This document shows, one piece after another, positions 33,440 to 42,979 of a stretch of DNA of 64,000 nucleotides. Source of the stretch: Lacticaseibacillus sharpeae JCM 1186 = DSM 20505. Its GTDB lineage: Bacteria > Bacillota > Bacilli > Lactobacillales > Lactobacillaceae. The stretch is from positions 124,001 through 188,000 of the forward strand of contig NZ_AYYO01000010.1 of the NCBI RefSeq assembly GCF_001436225.1. The letters run 5' to 3'. How positions within the stretch are numbered: position 1 is the first letter of the stretch; each line of letters begins with the position of its first letter. The notes under the pieces were generated by a model. That model was given only the letters and a program-made list of their open reading frames with translations. It ran no database searches and was not told where the DNA came from. A program made the position numbers and the translations under genes.

Positions 33440-35347
33440 TTAATTGTTTTCATCCTGCTTCTGGCGCATCAGCACAATGTACTGTGTTGCCAGTGCGGTT
33501 TGTTTCGCTTTATCTCCGAGCCGTTTAGCTTGGTTCATCTGGGCCTTTACTGCTTCCAGCCGCACGGACACGTCGCCGAGGTTAATCACCTGGATTAACT
33601 CATTAACCGTGAAGTCGTTCAGCGGCGGCAACGCCAGCGCGATGATGGTGGTGGCCAAATCTGCCATGTCGGCGGTTAGGCCACTGACAAACCCTTGGTA
33701 GTCGGGCATCATCCCCACGGTTACGGGGTTTGCCTGCAGGTATGTGCGCCAAGCATCAGCAAGTTGCTGGCACCCAGTGCTCAGGAACGTGACTGAGGCA
33801 TCCTGCAACTGCAGCGCGGTTTCCGCGTCCGTGAACGCGTAATGGAGCAGCGCCCGTTCAGCACGGTCATAACGGGACAGTCGGGCCGGCGCGGCGGTTT
33901 CTGGCGCGTTCCAGAGGCCATTATCACCGACTGGCGGCTCTTCGGCACTGGCGGGCGGAATATCCGCGTCCCCTGGCCAATTGGCGTCTGCCGGATTAAC
34001 TGGTGCGCCGCCGTAATCTGCGGTGTAATCAATCCGGTCATGCGCCGGTGCCGGGAGGTTAGCCAGCTGCTGGTTCAACGCGTCTAGCGGAATTGCGGTT
34101 TGCTCCGCGATTTGCTGTAAGTACACCGTCCGGGCGACCGCGTCTTGTTCCCCGTTGACCACCTGCAGTGCATCACTGACGTACTGCAACTTCGCGTGGT
34201 CATTGTTCATGTCCACCCCGGAAGCCAGATGGTGCAGGCGGAAAGCCGTTGGCGTGAGCACTACTTTGAGCTGCTTGCTGAAAGCGTCGGCGCCCCGGGC
34301 CTGGATAAACTCGTCCGGGTCCAGATTGTCGGGTAAGAACGTCACGCCGACGTCGAGCTTGGTGCCGGCAAACATGCCGAGTGCCCGCTCAATCGCCTTT
34401 TGCCCAGGCGCATCCCCATCGTAACAGATGGTGACCTTGTCGGCATGACGCGCGATACTAGCAACCTGCTTGGCCGTCAGCGACGTACCCATCGAGGCAA
34501 TCCCGTTATGGACGCCAGCTTGGTAGGCTGCGATAACGTCCATGTAGCCTTCAAAGAGAATCAGGGACTTATCGTTAACCTCTGGTGCAGTCAGCGCCTT
34601 GTCCAGGTTGAACAGGACGTTGCTCTTGTTGAAAATGATGGTTTCGGGACTGTTTAGGTATTTTGCCGTCGTTTTGTCGGCACTCATTGTGCGGCCCGAA
34701 AAGCCAATCGTCTCCCCGCGTTCATTGGTTAACGGAAACATCACGCGGTTGGTGAAGCGCGCGTACAGCTGCCCCCGGCTGTGATCCGTGAAGAGGCCAG
34801 TTAGCCGCTGGTCTTCCCGCGAAACATCTTGGCCAGTCAGGAAGTTCACGAGCACAGCACCGTCATCTGGGGCAAAGCCGAGATTGTAGGCGTTAATCGT
34901 GTCATCCGTCAGCCCCCGCTTGTGCAGGTAGGCCAGTGCTTCTTGGCCACTATCGGTGTTTACCAGCAAGTGGTGGCAAAATTCGGTCACCTGCGCCAAG
35001 ATTTGCTTCTGCTTGCGCGCTGCCGGATTCTCCCGTGGTGCGTTATTGTCATCGATTGCAACCGGAATGCCGGCGTAATCAGCGACTTTTTTCACCGCGT
35101 GGATGAAGTCGAGGTGATCATACTCCATGACGAACCCGAACACGTCCCCACCGCGGGAACAAGAAAAGCACTTGAACAGCTGTTTTGATTCCGTCACGGT
35201 GAACGACGGCGTGTTTTCGGGGACAAATGGACACAGACCGAATAAGTTTTGACCACGTTTTTCCAGCGCCACGTATTGCCCGATGTAATCGGCAATGTTG
35301 ACGGCATTACGAATCTCGTCAATTTTCTCCTCTGATACTCTCGCCAC
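33440..35347 (-). CDS. dnaG: DNA primase DnaG with altered zinc-finger ligand
   Basis: Makes RNA primers at the replication fork. An N-terminal CHC2-type zinc-binding domain (39-63), an RNA-polymerase/TOPRIM core (EGYMDV and [11 protein letters not shown]) and a C-terminal helicase-binding domain are present. The GTG start at 35347 ([14 protein letters not shown]) follows GGAGGTG; an upstream frame to 35416 includes the leader. The zinc finger reads C39-P-F-V42...C60-F-S-C63: the usual His, three residues after the first Cys, is Val. The other three ligands remain. The C-terminal half has an Ala/Pro/Glu-rich linker. Length is 635 residues. Cotranscribed with rpoD. Confidence 0.96.
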   Translation of the reverse strand: MARVSEEKIDEIRNAVNIADYIGQYVALEKRGQNLFGLCPFVPENTPSFTVTESKQLFKCFSCSRGGDVFGFVMEYDHLDFIHAVKKVADYAGIPVAIDDNNAPRENPAARKQKQILAQVTEFCHHLLVNTDSGQEALAYLHKRGLTDDTINAYNLGFAPDDGAVLVNFLTGQDVSREDQRLTGLFTDHSRGQLYARFTNRVMFPLTNERGETIGFSGRTMSADKTTAKYLNSPETIIFNKSNVLFNLDKALTAPEVNDKSLILFEGYMDVIAAYQAGVHNGIASMGTSLTAKQVASIARHADKVTICYDGDAPGQKAIERALGMFAGTKLDVGVTFLPDNLDPDEFIQARGADAFSKQLKVVLTPTAFRLHHLASGVDMNNDHAKLQYVSDALQVVNGEQDAVARTVYLQQIAEQTAIPLDALNQQLANLPAPAHDRIDYTADYGGAPVNPADANWPGDADIPPASAEEPPVGDNGLWNAPETAAPARLSRYDRAERALLHYAFTDAETALQLQDASVTFLSTGCQQLADAWRTYLQANPVTVGMMPDYQGFVSGLTADMADLATTIIALALPPLNDFTVNELIQVINLGDVSVRLEAVKAQMNQAKRLGDKAKQTALATQYIVLMRQKQDENN

Positions 35348-35374
35348 GAAACACACCTCCAATCCGGACGGTAA

Positions 35375-35409
35375 GCAAAAAGTGTACCCATTTCTGGATA
35401 CACTTTTGC
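35375..35409 (-). promoter_or_regulatory. Terminator-like hairpin in the dnaG-rpoD leader
   Basis: An 11-12 bp stem (35378-35389 with 35396-35407, one mismatch, GC ends) followed by a T5-containing stretch. It lies between the dnaG promoter and the dnaG start, so it is in the 5' leader. It may end readthrough from glyS, attenuate dnaG-rpoD, or both. Confidence 0.6.
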
Positions 35410-35438
35410 ACACCAAACTGCGTAAAAGCGCAACTTAT

Positions 35439-35467
35439 ATTATAGCGCCACAGCTGGTTCTTTTCAA
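35439..35467 (-). promoter_or_regulatory. Promoter of dnaG-rpoD
   Basis: Minus-strand TTGAAA (35467-35462), exactly 17 bp, then TATAAT (35444-35439). It is one of the best sigma-A promoters in the window, 41 bp downstream of the glyS stop. Confidence 0.8.
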
Positions 35468-35508
35468 ATTTTCACGCACATATTGACAAAACTTTTTATA
35501 TGCGCAGT

Positions 35509-37563
35509 TTACTTAGCAATAACCACGGTCAGATCACCGAAGCGGCGGGTAATGTTGGCCAGCCGGTTCAACTCAGCCAAACGGTTCGTGCGCACAGCTT
35601 CGTCATCAGCCATGACCATCGTGGCGTCAAAGTAGGCGTTGATGGTGCCGGTCAAGTTGCTGAGCTGACCGAAGAGACTGTCCAGGTCGGCCTGCGCGTC
35701 TACCGCGTCGATTGCTGCGTGCAAGGCGCCTTCGCTGTCGTTGTCGAACAGGTCGGGGTTAACGGTTGCGTCAACTGGGTTCTTGGCGGCAATCCGCACA
35801 ACCCGCGTGAGGGCTTCCATGTGGTCCTTGAAGTCTGCCTTGTCCGCATTTGCGGTGAGCGTTGCGGCTGCGGCAACTTCAGCCGTCACGTCAGCGGCAC
35901 CCATTGTGGTGACCGCGTCAATAATGTCGTGCCGCACGTGGCGCAGCTGCAGGAGCTGCCGGACCCGGTCCTGAATGAAGGCGGTCACTTGCGCTGCGTT
36001 CTTCGTGTAATCGAGGCCAGCGTCTTGCTGAGCGGCCTTGAGCTGGGTGGCAATGAGCATCTGGAGGAGGTCCAGTGGCAAGGAAACGTGCGCGTGGTCG
36101 AGCATGCGCACAATCCCGTAAGCCTGGCGCCGCAGTGCGTATGGGTCGTTGCTCCCACTAGGAATCATGTCGACGGCAAAGAATGACAGCAAAGTGTCCA
36201 GCTTGTCGGCCATGGCGAGGACGGTCCCCACCTTGCTTGCTGGCAGGTCACCTTCTGCGGAGATTGGCATGTACTGTTCGCCGAGCGCCTGAGCGACGGT
36301 GGCATCTTCACCCTTGATGGTTGCGTAGTGTGCAGCCATGGTCCCCTGCAATTCGGCGAATTCGCCGACCATGCCGGTTACCAGGTCGAACTTGTAGATG
36401 GAAGCAGCGCGCTGCAGATCCTTCTTCTCGGCTTCGGTGAGGTCAAAACTAGGCGCGAGGATGGCACTGATGGTCTGGACGCGGGACATCTTGGCCGCCA
36501 ATGAGCCGAGCTTTTCGTGGAAGGAAACGTTCTGGAGCTTAGCCACGTATTCTTCGATGCTCTTCTTCTGGTCTTCAGCGTAGAAGAATGCGGCGTCTTC
36601 GAGACGAGCGGTAAGTACCTTTTCGTTCCCGCGAATAACGTTGTCCATGTGCTCGGAGTTACCATTGCGCACCCCGATAAAGACGTTCACCAGCTTGCCG
36701 GCGTTGTCGCGGGCATAGAAGTAACGCTGGTTATCCTTCATGGAGGTAATCAGGACTTCTTCCGGAATCTGCAGGTACTTAGCGTCAAACTTACCGGTGA
36801 AGGCAGTTGGCCATTCAACCAGGTTGTTCACTTCTTCCAGCAAGTCGGCATCAGGATCAACCTGCCAGTTGTTGGCGTCAGCAATGGCCGCAATCTGGTT
36901 GCGAATCAGGTCCTTGCGTTCAGCGGGGTCAACGATGACTTTCTGGGCGCGCAGAGCTTCAACGTAGTCTGCGGGGGTGCTAATGGTTGTGTCCTGACCC
37001 AAGAAGCGGTGTCCCGCCGTCTTGTTGCCGGCCTTTACGTCCAGCAGCTGCATTGGGACAACTTGGTCATCAAGCAGGCTCACAATCCAGTGCACGGGCC
37101 GAATGAATTCGAAGTCGTACTTGCCCCAGTGCATCCAGGTTGGGAAGGTCAAACTCTTAACGACGTCAATCAGACCGCTCAGGATTTCGGCGGCAGGCTT
37201 GCCGGCGATTTCCTTGTGCAGGTAGACGTATTCGGTGCCCTTAATGTCCTTAAAGGTGATGTCATCGACGGTCATGCCCTGGCCGCGGGTGAACCCCATT
37301 GCGGCCTTGGACCAATTGCCTTCCTTATCGAGGGCGATTTTCTTAGCGGGACCCTTAACGTCTTCAGAAATATCATCTTGCTTAGCGGCCACATCATCAA
37401 TGATGAGCGCCAGACGCCGGGGCGTTGCGTACTTGCTGATGGTGCCAAAACCAAGCTTAGCATCCTTGAGGTACTTAGCGGTCTTGTCCGCCAGCTGGTT
37501 CAAGCTAGGCGTTACCACGTGGGCAGGCATGTCTTCTAGGCCAATTTCGAGTAAATACTGCAT
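35509..37563 (-). CDS. glyS: Glycyl-tRNA synthetase beta subunit
   Basis: The beta subunit of the heterotetrameric bacterial GlyRS; it binds and positions tRNA-Gly and contains an HD-like domain and a C-terminal anticodon-binding domain. N-terminal YLLEIGLEDMPAHVVTPSLNQL is the family start (usually EIG-x-EE-x-P). LADKLDTLLSFFAVDMIPSGSNDPYALRRQAYGIVRML near 480-520 is the conserved HD-like core. Length is 684 residues, as usual. It lies one base after glyQ and shares its T-box control. Confidence 0.97.
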   Translation of the reverse strand: MQYLLEIGLEDMPAHVVTPSLNQLADKTAKYLKDAKLGFGTISKYATPRRLALIIDDVAAKQDDISEDVKGPAKKIALDKEGNWSKAAMGFTRGQGMTVDDITFKDIKGTEYVYLHKEIAGKPAAEILSGLIDVVKSLTFPTWMHWGKYDFEFIRPVHWIVSLLDDQVVPMQLLDVKAGNKTAGHRFLGQDTTISTPADYVEALRAQKVIVDPAERKDLIRNQIAAIADANNWQVDPDADLLEEVNNLVEWPTAFTGKFDAKYLQIPEEVLITSMKDNQRYFYARDNAGKLVNVFIGVRNGNSEHMDNVIRGNEKVLTARLEDAAFFYAEDQKKSIEEYVAKLQNVSFHEKLGSLAAKMSRVQTISAILAPSFDLTEAEKKDLQRAASIYKFDLVTGMVGEFAELQGTMAAHYATIKGEDATVAQALGEQYMPISAEGDLPASKVGTVLAMADKLDTLLSFFAVDMIPSGSNDPYALRRQAYGIVRMLDHAHVSLPLDLLQMLIATQLKAAQQDAGLDYTKNAAQVTAFIQDRVRQLLQLRHVRHDIIDAVTTMGAADVTAEVAAAATLTANADKADFKDHMEALTRVVRIAAKNPVDATVNPDLFDNDSEGALHAAIDAVDAQADLDSLFGQLSNLTGTINAYFDATMVMADDEAVRTNRLAELNRLANITRRFGDLTVVIAK

Positions 37564-37564
37564 G

Positions 37565-38467
37565 TTATTTGTCCTCCGTTACTTGGTCGTCGTGCAACAG
37601 TGGGAAACCAAGCTTCTTGCGTTCCTCAACGAAGGAGCGCGCGACCTTGTGCGCCATCTTGCGGATGCGGCTGAGGTAGCCGGCACGTTCGGTCACGGAC
37701 ACGGCACCGCGGGCATCCAGCAGGTTGAAGGTGTGGCTGCACTTCAGAATGTAGTCGTAGGCTGGGTGGACCAAACCGAGATCCATCAGGCGCCATGCTT
37801 CCTTCTCGTAGTCGTTGAAGAACCGCAGCAGCATGTCCTGGTCGCTTTCTTCAAAGGAGTACTTGGAGTGTTCGTATTCTGGTTCCTTGAAAATATCGCC
37901 GTAGTAGACGCCATCGCCCCATTCGAGGTCGTAAACCGAGTTCACATCCTGAATGTAGCTAGCCAGCCGTTCAACCCCGTACGTGATTTCACTGGTGACT
38001 GGGGAAACTTCTAGACCACCGACCACCTGGAAGTACGTGAATTGACTAACTTCCATGCCGTCGAGCCAGACTTCCCAACCAACACCGGCGCAACCCATGG
38101 ATGGGTTCTCCCAGTTGTCTTCAACGAACCGAATATCGTGTTCGAGGGGGTCAATGCCGAGTGCACGCAGAGAATCCAGGTAGTATTCCTGGATGTTCTT
38201 TGGTGATGGCTTCATCACAACCTGGAACTGGTGGTGCTGGTACAGCCGGTTAGGGTTGTCCCCATAACGGCCGTCAGCTGGCCGCCGTGATGGTTCTACG
38301 TAGGCAGCGTTCCACGGTTCTGGTCCGATTGCACGCAGGAAGGTGTATGGGCTCATCGTCCCCGCACCCTTTTCGGTGTCGTAAGCTTGCATGAGCATGC
38401 AGCCCTTGCTTGCCCAGAAGTTCTGCAGCGTTTGGATCATGGTTTGAACATTCATTTTCTTGACCAC
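37565..38467 (-). CDS. glyQ: Glycyl-tRNA synthetase alpha subunit
   Basis: Catalytic class II subunit that forms glycyl-adenylate. Conserved segments include [60 protein letters not shown] and [19 protein letters not shown]. Length is 300 residues from GTG 38467. GTG is preferred because AAAGGAGA ends 8-9 bases upstream, while an ATG at 38455 lies 20 bases from it. The upstream leader is a glycine T-box, so expression should rise when tRNA-Gly is uncharged. Confidence 0.97.
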   Translation of the reverse strand: MVKKMNVQTMIQTLQNFWASKGCMLMQAYDTEKGAGTMSPYTFLRAIGPEPWNAAYVEPSRRPADGRYGDNPNRLYQHHQFQVVMKPSPKNIQEYYLDSLRALGIDPLEHDIRFVEDNWENPSMGCAGVGWEVWLDGMEVSQFTYFQVVGGLEVSPVTSEITYGVERLASYIQDVNSVYDLEWGDGVYYGDIFKEPEYEHSKYSFEESDQDMLLRFFNDYEKEAWRLMDLGLVHPAYDYILKCSHTFNLLDARGAVSVTERAGYLSRIRKMAHKVARSFVEERKKLGFPLLHDDQVTEDK

Positions 38468-38514
38468 GATGTACTCTCCTTTAGATATCTTGATATTGAA
38501 TCAACTAGACGAAC

Positions 38515-38710
38515 GAAAAAAGCGCCTCTATGCCAAATCATGGCATAGGGACGCTCGCGCGCGGTTCCACCCTACTTCGCGGGTGTGACCCCACGCTCTT
38601 TCAGTAATGGCTCAAAAACGCCAGTTGTCAGTGCACCCATTCGGCTTCCACGGTCCCGAACTCGCTGAGGGCTTACCTAACAACTCTTTTTCTCATCGCC
38701 TGTTCAACTG
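38515..38710 (-). promoter_or_regulatory. Glycine T-box riboswitch of glyQS
   Basis: The minus strand carries the T-box core AGGGTGGAACCGCG (38573-38560), which base-pairs uncharged tRNA acceptor ends. It is followed by a 15-bp terminator stem (38521-38535 with 38541-38555) and six T (38521-38516). Stem I shows a UUCGG/CCGAA arm with a GTGGAAG-type loop, and the specifier loop reads C-A-A-C-U-GGC-G, placing the Gly codon GGC at 38622-38620. Specifier and gene agree. Confidence 0.93.
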
Positions 38711-38716
38711 TTTTGA

Positions 38717-38745
38717 ATTCTAACACAGCTAGTCGTATTTGTTAA
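38717..38745 (-). promoter_or_regulatory. Promoter of the glyQS T-box transcript
   Basis: Minus-strand TTAACA (38745-38740), 17-bp spacer, TAGAAT (38722-38717), immediately upstream of the T-box leader. Confidence 0.65.
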
Positions 38746-38781
38746 GCGCAATTGTGCAAACACAGCCGCGGCAAACGGGGC

Positions 38782-39573
38782 CTAATCGCGCGTGCGGGGC
38801 TTCAACGGCTTCAATTTGCGCGTGCCCCCCAGCATTTGGTCAAGGAACCGCTTGGCTCGCGGCGTGACGCCGACCATGTCTTCGTACAGCCGGTCAATGA
38901 TGGTGCGTAATTCGATTTTGGTCGCGGGCGCCACCTTAACGGTTCCGAGCTGGCTGAGGTTCACGGTGGAAAATAGCCGCAAGTAGTAAATGCTGCGCCG
39001 GGACGCATGGTACCGGTGCACGTCTAGGTCCCAGTGGTTGCTGCAAAGCAGGCCGCCGTACTCTTCGGAAAAATCGAGCGGTAAATCGTCGCGGCCACAA
39101 ACGACGCAATTGGCCCAGTGCGGGGCTACCCCATACGCGCCGAGCAGCTGGATTTCCGCAATGTGACCGACGATTTGCGCATCCACGCCCGCATCGATTT
39201 TGGTCAACGCTTCGGCGGCAAACTGAAACCAGTCGGGAATCGGCTCGTTGTCGGGGAAGGCTAAATCAATGAGGCCGAGAATATACGTTGCGTAGGCGTT
39301 CTTCATTAGGTCTTCGGCAATGTGCTGGTAGTTGGTGGTGCCCCGGACGGTGGTGATGTACGAAAAGCCGGGATCACGCAGCGTCCCCGTGTATTTGGAC
39401 TGCGTAAACGGCAAAATCCCCCCTGAAAACTGGAATCCCGGTTTGCGGGCCCGGTGGAACAGGAAGGATCGTTTGCCGAATTTATCGGTCAGGATTTTGA
39501 CAATCATGTCCGCTTCACGGTAGTTTTTGCGCACAAGTACCAGCCCGGAGAACTCGACTTGCGCGCCGGCCAT
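38782..39573 (-). CDS. recO: DNA repair protein RecO
   Basis: Recombination mediator that helps RecA displace SSB in the RecFOR pathway. An N-terminal OB-fold (FSGLVLVRKNYREADMIVKILTDKFGKRSFLFHRARK, about 8-80) and a helical C-terminal domain with a zinc site: C-V-V-C-G near 155-159 and L-C-S-N-H-W near 174-180 supply C-x2-C and C-x2-H ligands. Length is 263 residues. It starts at the last base of era (shared base), so the era-recO pair is translationally coupled. Confidence 0.95.
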   Translation of the reverse strand: MAGAQVEFSGLVLVRKNYREADMIVKILTDKFGKRSFLFHRARKPGFQFSGGILPFTQSKYTGTLRDPGFSYITTVRGTTNYQHIAEDLMKNAYATYILGLIDLAFPDNEPIPDWFQFAAEALTKIDAGVDAQIVGHIAEIQLLGAYGVAPHWANCVVCGRDDLPLDFSEEYGGLLCSNHWDLDVHRYHASRRSIYYLRLFSTVNLSQLGTVKVAPATKIELRTIIDRLYEDMVGVTPRAKRFLDQMLGGTRKLKPLKPRTRD

Positions 39574-40475
39574 TAGCGCAAGTCCTTCTTGTTGTAGCCC
39601 AGGGTGCGCAGGTAGGCGTTGTTGTCACGCCAGTTCTTCTGCACCTTAACCCAGAGCTTCAAGTTGACCTTCTCGCCCAGCAAGTTTTCGATGTCGCGAC
39701 GGGCGCGAATCCCAATCTGCTTGAGCATCGAGCCGCCCTTGCCGATAATGATGGCCTTCTGTCCGTCCCGTTCGACGAAGATGTTGGCCTCAATCTGCAA
39801 CTTGCCGCCCTGGTAGTCCTTCATGCGCTCAACCACGACGGCGACCGCGTGCGGAACCTCGTCATGACTAAGTTCCAGAATCTTCTCGCGAATCAACTCA
39901 CCCACCACGAAGTATTCGGGGTGGTCAGTCAGTTCGTCGTCAGGGTAGTACTGGGGTCCCTCTGGCAGGGTTTCAGTCAGCGAGTGGAGCAGTTCTTCGA
40001 CGTTGTTCCCTTCCGTTGCAGAAATGGGGAAAATCTGGTCGAAATTACGCATCCGGCTGTACTGATCGATGAGCGGCAGCAAGTCGTCGGGGTGGACCAG
40101 GTCAATCTTGTTGACGAGCAGGAAGACGGGCTTGGTAACCTTCTCCAGTTCCTGCAAAATCCACTTATCGCCGCGGCCAGGCTGTTCGTCGGCGGCAACC
40201 ATGAACATCACGGCGTCGACCTGGTTCAGCGTGGACAGTGCGGCCTGGTCCATGTATTCATCCAGCTCGTTTTGGGGCTTGTGAATCCCAGGTGTGTCAA
40301 CGAAGACAATCTGGGCGTCGTCGGTGGTGTAAATCCCGTTAATCTTGTTCCGCGTGGTCTGAGCCTTGGGCGACATGATGGCCACCTTTTCCCCCAGAAT
40401 CCGGTTCATGAAGGTAGACTTACCGACATTGGGCCGGCCGATAATGGCAACGAATCCGGAACGGTGGTTAGGCAT
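39573..40475 (-). CDS. era: GTPase Era
   Basis: Essential GTPase that binds the 3' end of 16S rRNA and assists 30S maturation. G1 GRPNVGKST at 13-21, G3 DTPG near 60, G4 NKID near 124, and a C-terminal KH domain with [19 protein letters not shown]. Length is 300 residues. ATG 40475 ([13 protein letters not shown]) follows AAGGAGG; a longer frame to 40535 overlaps cdd and has no support. Downstream of cdd with an 8-base overlap. Confidence 0.97.
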   Translation of the reverse strand: MPNHRSGFVAIIGRPNVGKSTFMNRILGEKVAIMSPKAQTTRNKINGIYTTDDAQIVFVDTPGIHKPQNELDEYMDQAALSTLNQVDAVMFMVAADEQPGRGDKWILQELEKVTKPVFLLVNKIDLVHPDDLLPLIDQYSRMRNFDQIFPISATEGNNVEELLHSLTETLPEGPQYYPDDELTDHPEYFVVGELIREKILELSHDEVPHAVAVVVERMKDYQGGKLQIEANIFVERDGQKAIIIGKGGSMLKQIGIRARRDIENLLGEKVNLKLWVKVQKNWRDNNAYLRTLGYNKKDLR

Positions 40476-40869
40476 TGTGCATGTCCTCCTTGTTAAATGC
40501 GCCGGGCAACAATGCGCCGACAGTTGTTTCTTCAATCACGCCGTGCAGGTTGCCCAAGAATACGGGTGTGTTCGCGCTCATGAATTCGGTCATCGCTTGG
40601 CGGCAGGCCCCACATGGTGAAACCCCGCCGTCAGTGTCGGCGACCACGGCCAGCGCCGTAATCTTGCGTTCGCCCGCGCAGGCCGCCGCAAAAATGGCGT
40701 TGCGTTCGGCACACATGGTGATTCCAAACGAGGCGTTCTCAATGTTGGCCCCGTGGAAGTGTTCGCCACTTGCAGCGATTGCGGCCGCGCCCACCTTGAA
40801 GTGGGAGTATGGTACGTAGGCATTTTCGCGCGCAGAAATAGCTTCTGCCATCAAATCTTCTTTGTTCAT
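40468..40869 (-). CDS. cdd: Cytidine deaminase
   Basis: Zinc hydrolase of pyrimidine salvage: (deoxy)cytidine to (deoxy)uridine. The zinc and catalytic residues are C-A-E-R-N-A (about 53-58) and P-C-G-A-C-R-Q (about 86-92), the tetrameric-type C-C-C arrangement. Length is 133 residues. ATG 40869 is set by AGGGGATTACA; the frame continues upstream to 40899 into ybeY. It lies between ybeY and era; dgkA, which often precedes cdd here, is absent. Confidence 0.96.
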   Translation of the reverse strand: MNKEDLMAEAISARENAYVPYSHFKVGAAAIAASGEHFHGANIENASFGITMCAERNAIFAAACAGERKITALAVVADTDGGVSPCGACRQAMTEFMSANTPVFLGNLHGVIEETTVGALLPGAFNKEDMHNA

Positions 40870-40882
40870 TGTAATCCCCTTA

Positions 40883-41350
40883 TTAGCGTTCCAAACCAAA
40901 TGCGGACAGAATCTTCTCCTGGAGCGGAATCATGACGGCTTCGTCTTCAGGCTTGATGTGATCGTAACCGTTCAGGTGCAAGAATCCGTGCACGACGGTG
41001 TAACCCAGCTCGCGTTCGAAGCTGTGCCCATAGTCCTTCGCTTGGTCCGCCACCTTGAATGGGTCGATGAACAAATCGCCGATGTTTTCGGGAATGCCCT
41101 CAAAGACGGCGAATTCATCGTCGTCCGACTCGCCGTCCTCGATGGCAAAACTAATGACGTCCGTGACGCGGTCCGTGTTCCGGTATTCCCGGTTAATCCG
41201 CTGAATTTCAGCGTCGTCAACAATCGTGATGGACATCTCGGTGTCTGGTGCGGATTTAAGCTCGTTCGCCGCAAAGTCCACAAGCTTGGTTGCGAGCTCT
41301 TGGTGCTCCTGACTGAGCAGGTTGTCGTCGTCGTACAGAGTTAGGTCCAT
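40883..41350 (-). CDS. ybeY: Endoribonuclease YbeY
   Basis: Metal-dependent single-strand endoribonuclease in 16S rRNA 3'-end maturation and ribosome quality control. The zinc motif H-G-F-L-H-L-N-G-Y-D-H (about 121-131) is complete, and the N-terminal half has the family's VTDVISFA. Length is 155 residues. It begins two bases after phoH (40883-41350 follows 41353), matching the universal phoH-ybeY order. Confidence 0.96.
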   Translation of the reverse strand: MDLTLYDDDNLLSQEHQELATKLVDFAANELKSAPDTEMSITIVDDAEIQRINREYRNTDRVTDVISFAIEDGESDDDEFAVFEGIPENIGDLFIDPFKVADQAKDYGHSFERELGYTVVHGFLHLNGYDHIKPEDEAVMIPLQEKILSAFGLER

Positions 41351-41352
41351 GA

Positions 41353-42375
41353 TTAGTCCTCTTTCTTGATTTCGTTTGGCTTAGCAGTTACTGACTGGTT
41401 GTGCAGCTGGGGCGAATTCGTGCCGTGTTCGTAGGCGTCGATAATGGCGGCAACAACGGGGTTACGCACTACGTCGCCGGAATCGAAGTACACAAAGTTG
41501 ATGTGGGGCACCTTCTGCAGAATCCGTTCGGCTTGGACCAGCCCGCTTTTGCCCTTACTTGGTAGGTCGATTTGGGAGATGTCACCGTTCACAATCATCC
41601 GGGAGTTAAATCCGAGACGGGTCAGGAACATCTTCATCTGAGCCTGTGTCGTGTTTTGTGCTTCATCCAGGATGGCGAAGGCCCCATCGAGCGTCCGCCC
41701 GCGCATGTAGGCCAGCGGCGCGATTTCAATCACGCCGCGTTCCAGCAACCGGTTCGTGTGCTCGGTCCCGATGACCGCGTGCAGGGCGTCGTAAATTGGG
41801 CGCAGGTACGGGTCGACCTTGTCCTTGAGGTCCCCGGGCAGAAAGCCGAGGTTCTCCCCGGCTTCCACGGCCGGCCGGGTCACGATGATCCGCTCCACTT
41901 CCCCAGCCTTGAGGGCAGCGACGGCCATGACCACCGCGAGGAACGTCTTCCCCGTCCCGGCTGGCCCGACACCGAACGTGATGGTGTTGTGCTTGATTGA
42001 GTTCACGTACTGCCGCTGGCCGAAGTTCTTGACCCGAATGGGCTGCCCCTTCATGTCCTTAATCAGCGTTTCGTTATACATGTCGGTGAAATAATCCAGC
42101 GTGCCCTTCTGCGCCATCTTGACCGCAGAAACCACGTCGGCACCGGCAATTTTGATGCCTTGCTTGAGTAATATGTCGAGTTTTTGCAAAATGGCGTACG
42201 CCAAGCTGCCAGCCTCGCGGGCACCGGTAATCCGAATTTCCTGCCCCACCGCGGTGACAGTGACGTTCAGCGCCTCCCCGACAATGTCGAGATTGGCGTT
42301 CTCCACGCCGATTAGATTGAGCATTTCATCCACGTCGCTGATGAGCAAACGCTTAGTTACTGTTTCTTCAGTCAA
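41353..42375 (-). CDS. phoH: PhoH-like ATPase
   Basis: Cytoplasmic P-loop ATPase, family role probably in RNA metabolism with YbeY. An N-terminal KH-like/PhoL domain precedes Walker A G-P-A-G-T-G-K-T at 137-144, Walker B AFAILDEAQNTT and NGDISQIDLP. Length is 340 residues. The start is TTG at 42375 (reading MTEETVTKRL), with GGGAGGG about 8 bases upstream. It opens the phoH-ybeY-cdd-era-recO operon. A -10 TAAAAT at 42410-42405 lies just upstream. Confidence 0.94.
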   Translation of the reverse strand: MTEETVTKRLLISDVDEMLNLIGVENANLDIVGEALNVTVTAVGQEIRITGAREAGSLAYAILQKLDILLKQGIKIAGADVVSAVKMAQKGTLDYFTDMYNETLIKDMKGQPIRVKNFGQRQYVNSIKHNTITFGVGPAGTGKTFLAVVMAVAALKAGEVERIIVTRPAVEAGENLGFLPGDLKDKVDPYLRPIYDALHAVIGTEHTNRLLERGVIEIAPLAYMRGRTLDGAFAILDEAQNTTQAQMKMFLTRLGFNSRMIVNGDISQIDLPSKGKSGLVQAERILQKVPHINFVYFDSGDVVRNPVVAAIIDAYEHGTNSPQLHNQSVTAKPNEIKKED

Positions 42376-42404
42376 AAAAAGCCCTCCCGAGTATTCTGCA
42401 CTTT

Positions 42405-42413
42405 ATTTTAGCA
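42405..42413 (-). promoter_or_regulatory. Extended -10 of the phoH operon promoter
   Basis: Minus-strand TGC-TAAAAT (42413-42405), 30 bp before the TTG start of phoH. The -35 is weak. Confidence 0.5.
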
Positions 42414-42473
42414 CAGGTTGCGGCAAAAACCGTTATTTCGGGCGGTTAAACGCGGGTTTATGAATGAATTTTT

Positions 42474-42507
42474 GGCAAAAAAAGAGCCCGTGCATGAACA
42501 CGGGCTC
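42474..42507 (-). terminator. Terminator of rpsU-yqeY
   Basis: A 9-bp stem GAGCCCGTG/CACGGGCTC (42484-42492 with 42499-42507), then seven T on the minus strand. Confidence 0.93.
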
Positions 42508-42514
42508 CATTCGG

Positions 42515-42961
42515 TTAAGCATTTAATTTTGATTTAACGATCTGACTAACAACTGCGCCGTCAGCGCGACCCTTAACCTTAGGCATGAGTGACTTCATTA
42601 CGAGGCCAAACTGCTTAACGTTAGTGGCACCGCTAGTAGCAATTGCTTCATCGACCAGCTTGCCGATTTCTGCTTCATCCAGTTGGGATGGCAGATATTT
42701 CTCAACGATGGCAATCTCGGCCTTGGTTTCTTCCGCCAAGTCTTCCCGATTCCCCGCCTTGAACTGTTCGAGCGAATCCTTCCGCTGCTTAAGCTGTGTG
42801 GCAAGAACGGAACGCTCTTCGTCCTCACTGAGGTCCTTACCAGAAGCAATCTGAGCGTTGGTTATCGCCGTCTTGATTGCGCGGATCGTGTTCAGTGCAA
42901 CTTTGTCGTGTTCCTTCATTGCACTCTTCAAATCCTGATTCAGTTCTGTGGCTAATGCCAT
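42515..42961 (-). CDS. yqeY: GatB/YqeY-domain protein
   Basis: A 148-residue protein, all helical, with the YqeY fold related to the tRNA-binding tail of GatB. Typical features are the N-terminal LNQDLKSAMKEHDKVALNTIRAIKTAI and the middle EIAIVEKYLPSQLDEAEI. Precise function is unknown; a tRNA-related role is assumed from homology. It follows rpsU by 18 bp, the common rpsU-yqeY pair in Bacillota. Confidence 0.93.
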   Translation of the reverse strand: MALATELNQDLKSAMKEHDKVALNTIRAIKTAITNAQIASGKDLSEDEERSVLATQLKQRKDSLEQFKAGNREDLAEETKAEIAIVEKYLPSQLDEAEIGKLVDEAIATSGATNVKQFGLVMKSLMPKVKGRADGAVVSQIVKSKLNA

Positions 42962-42979
42962 TAAAAATCAGTCCTTTGA

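Noticed and set aside
36517-37539. 340-residue plus-strand open frame opposite glyS
   Set aside because: Antisense of GlyRS beta; long antisense frames are common here because of GC-rich third positions.
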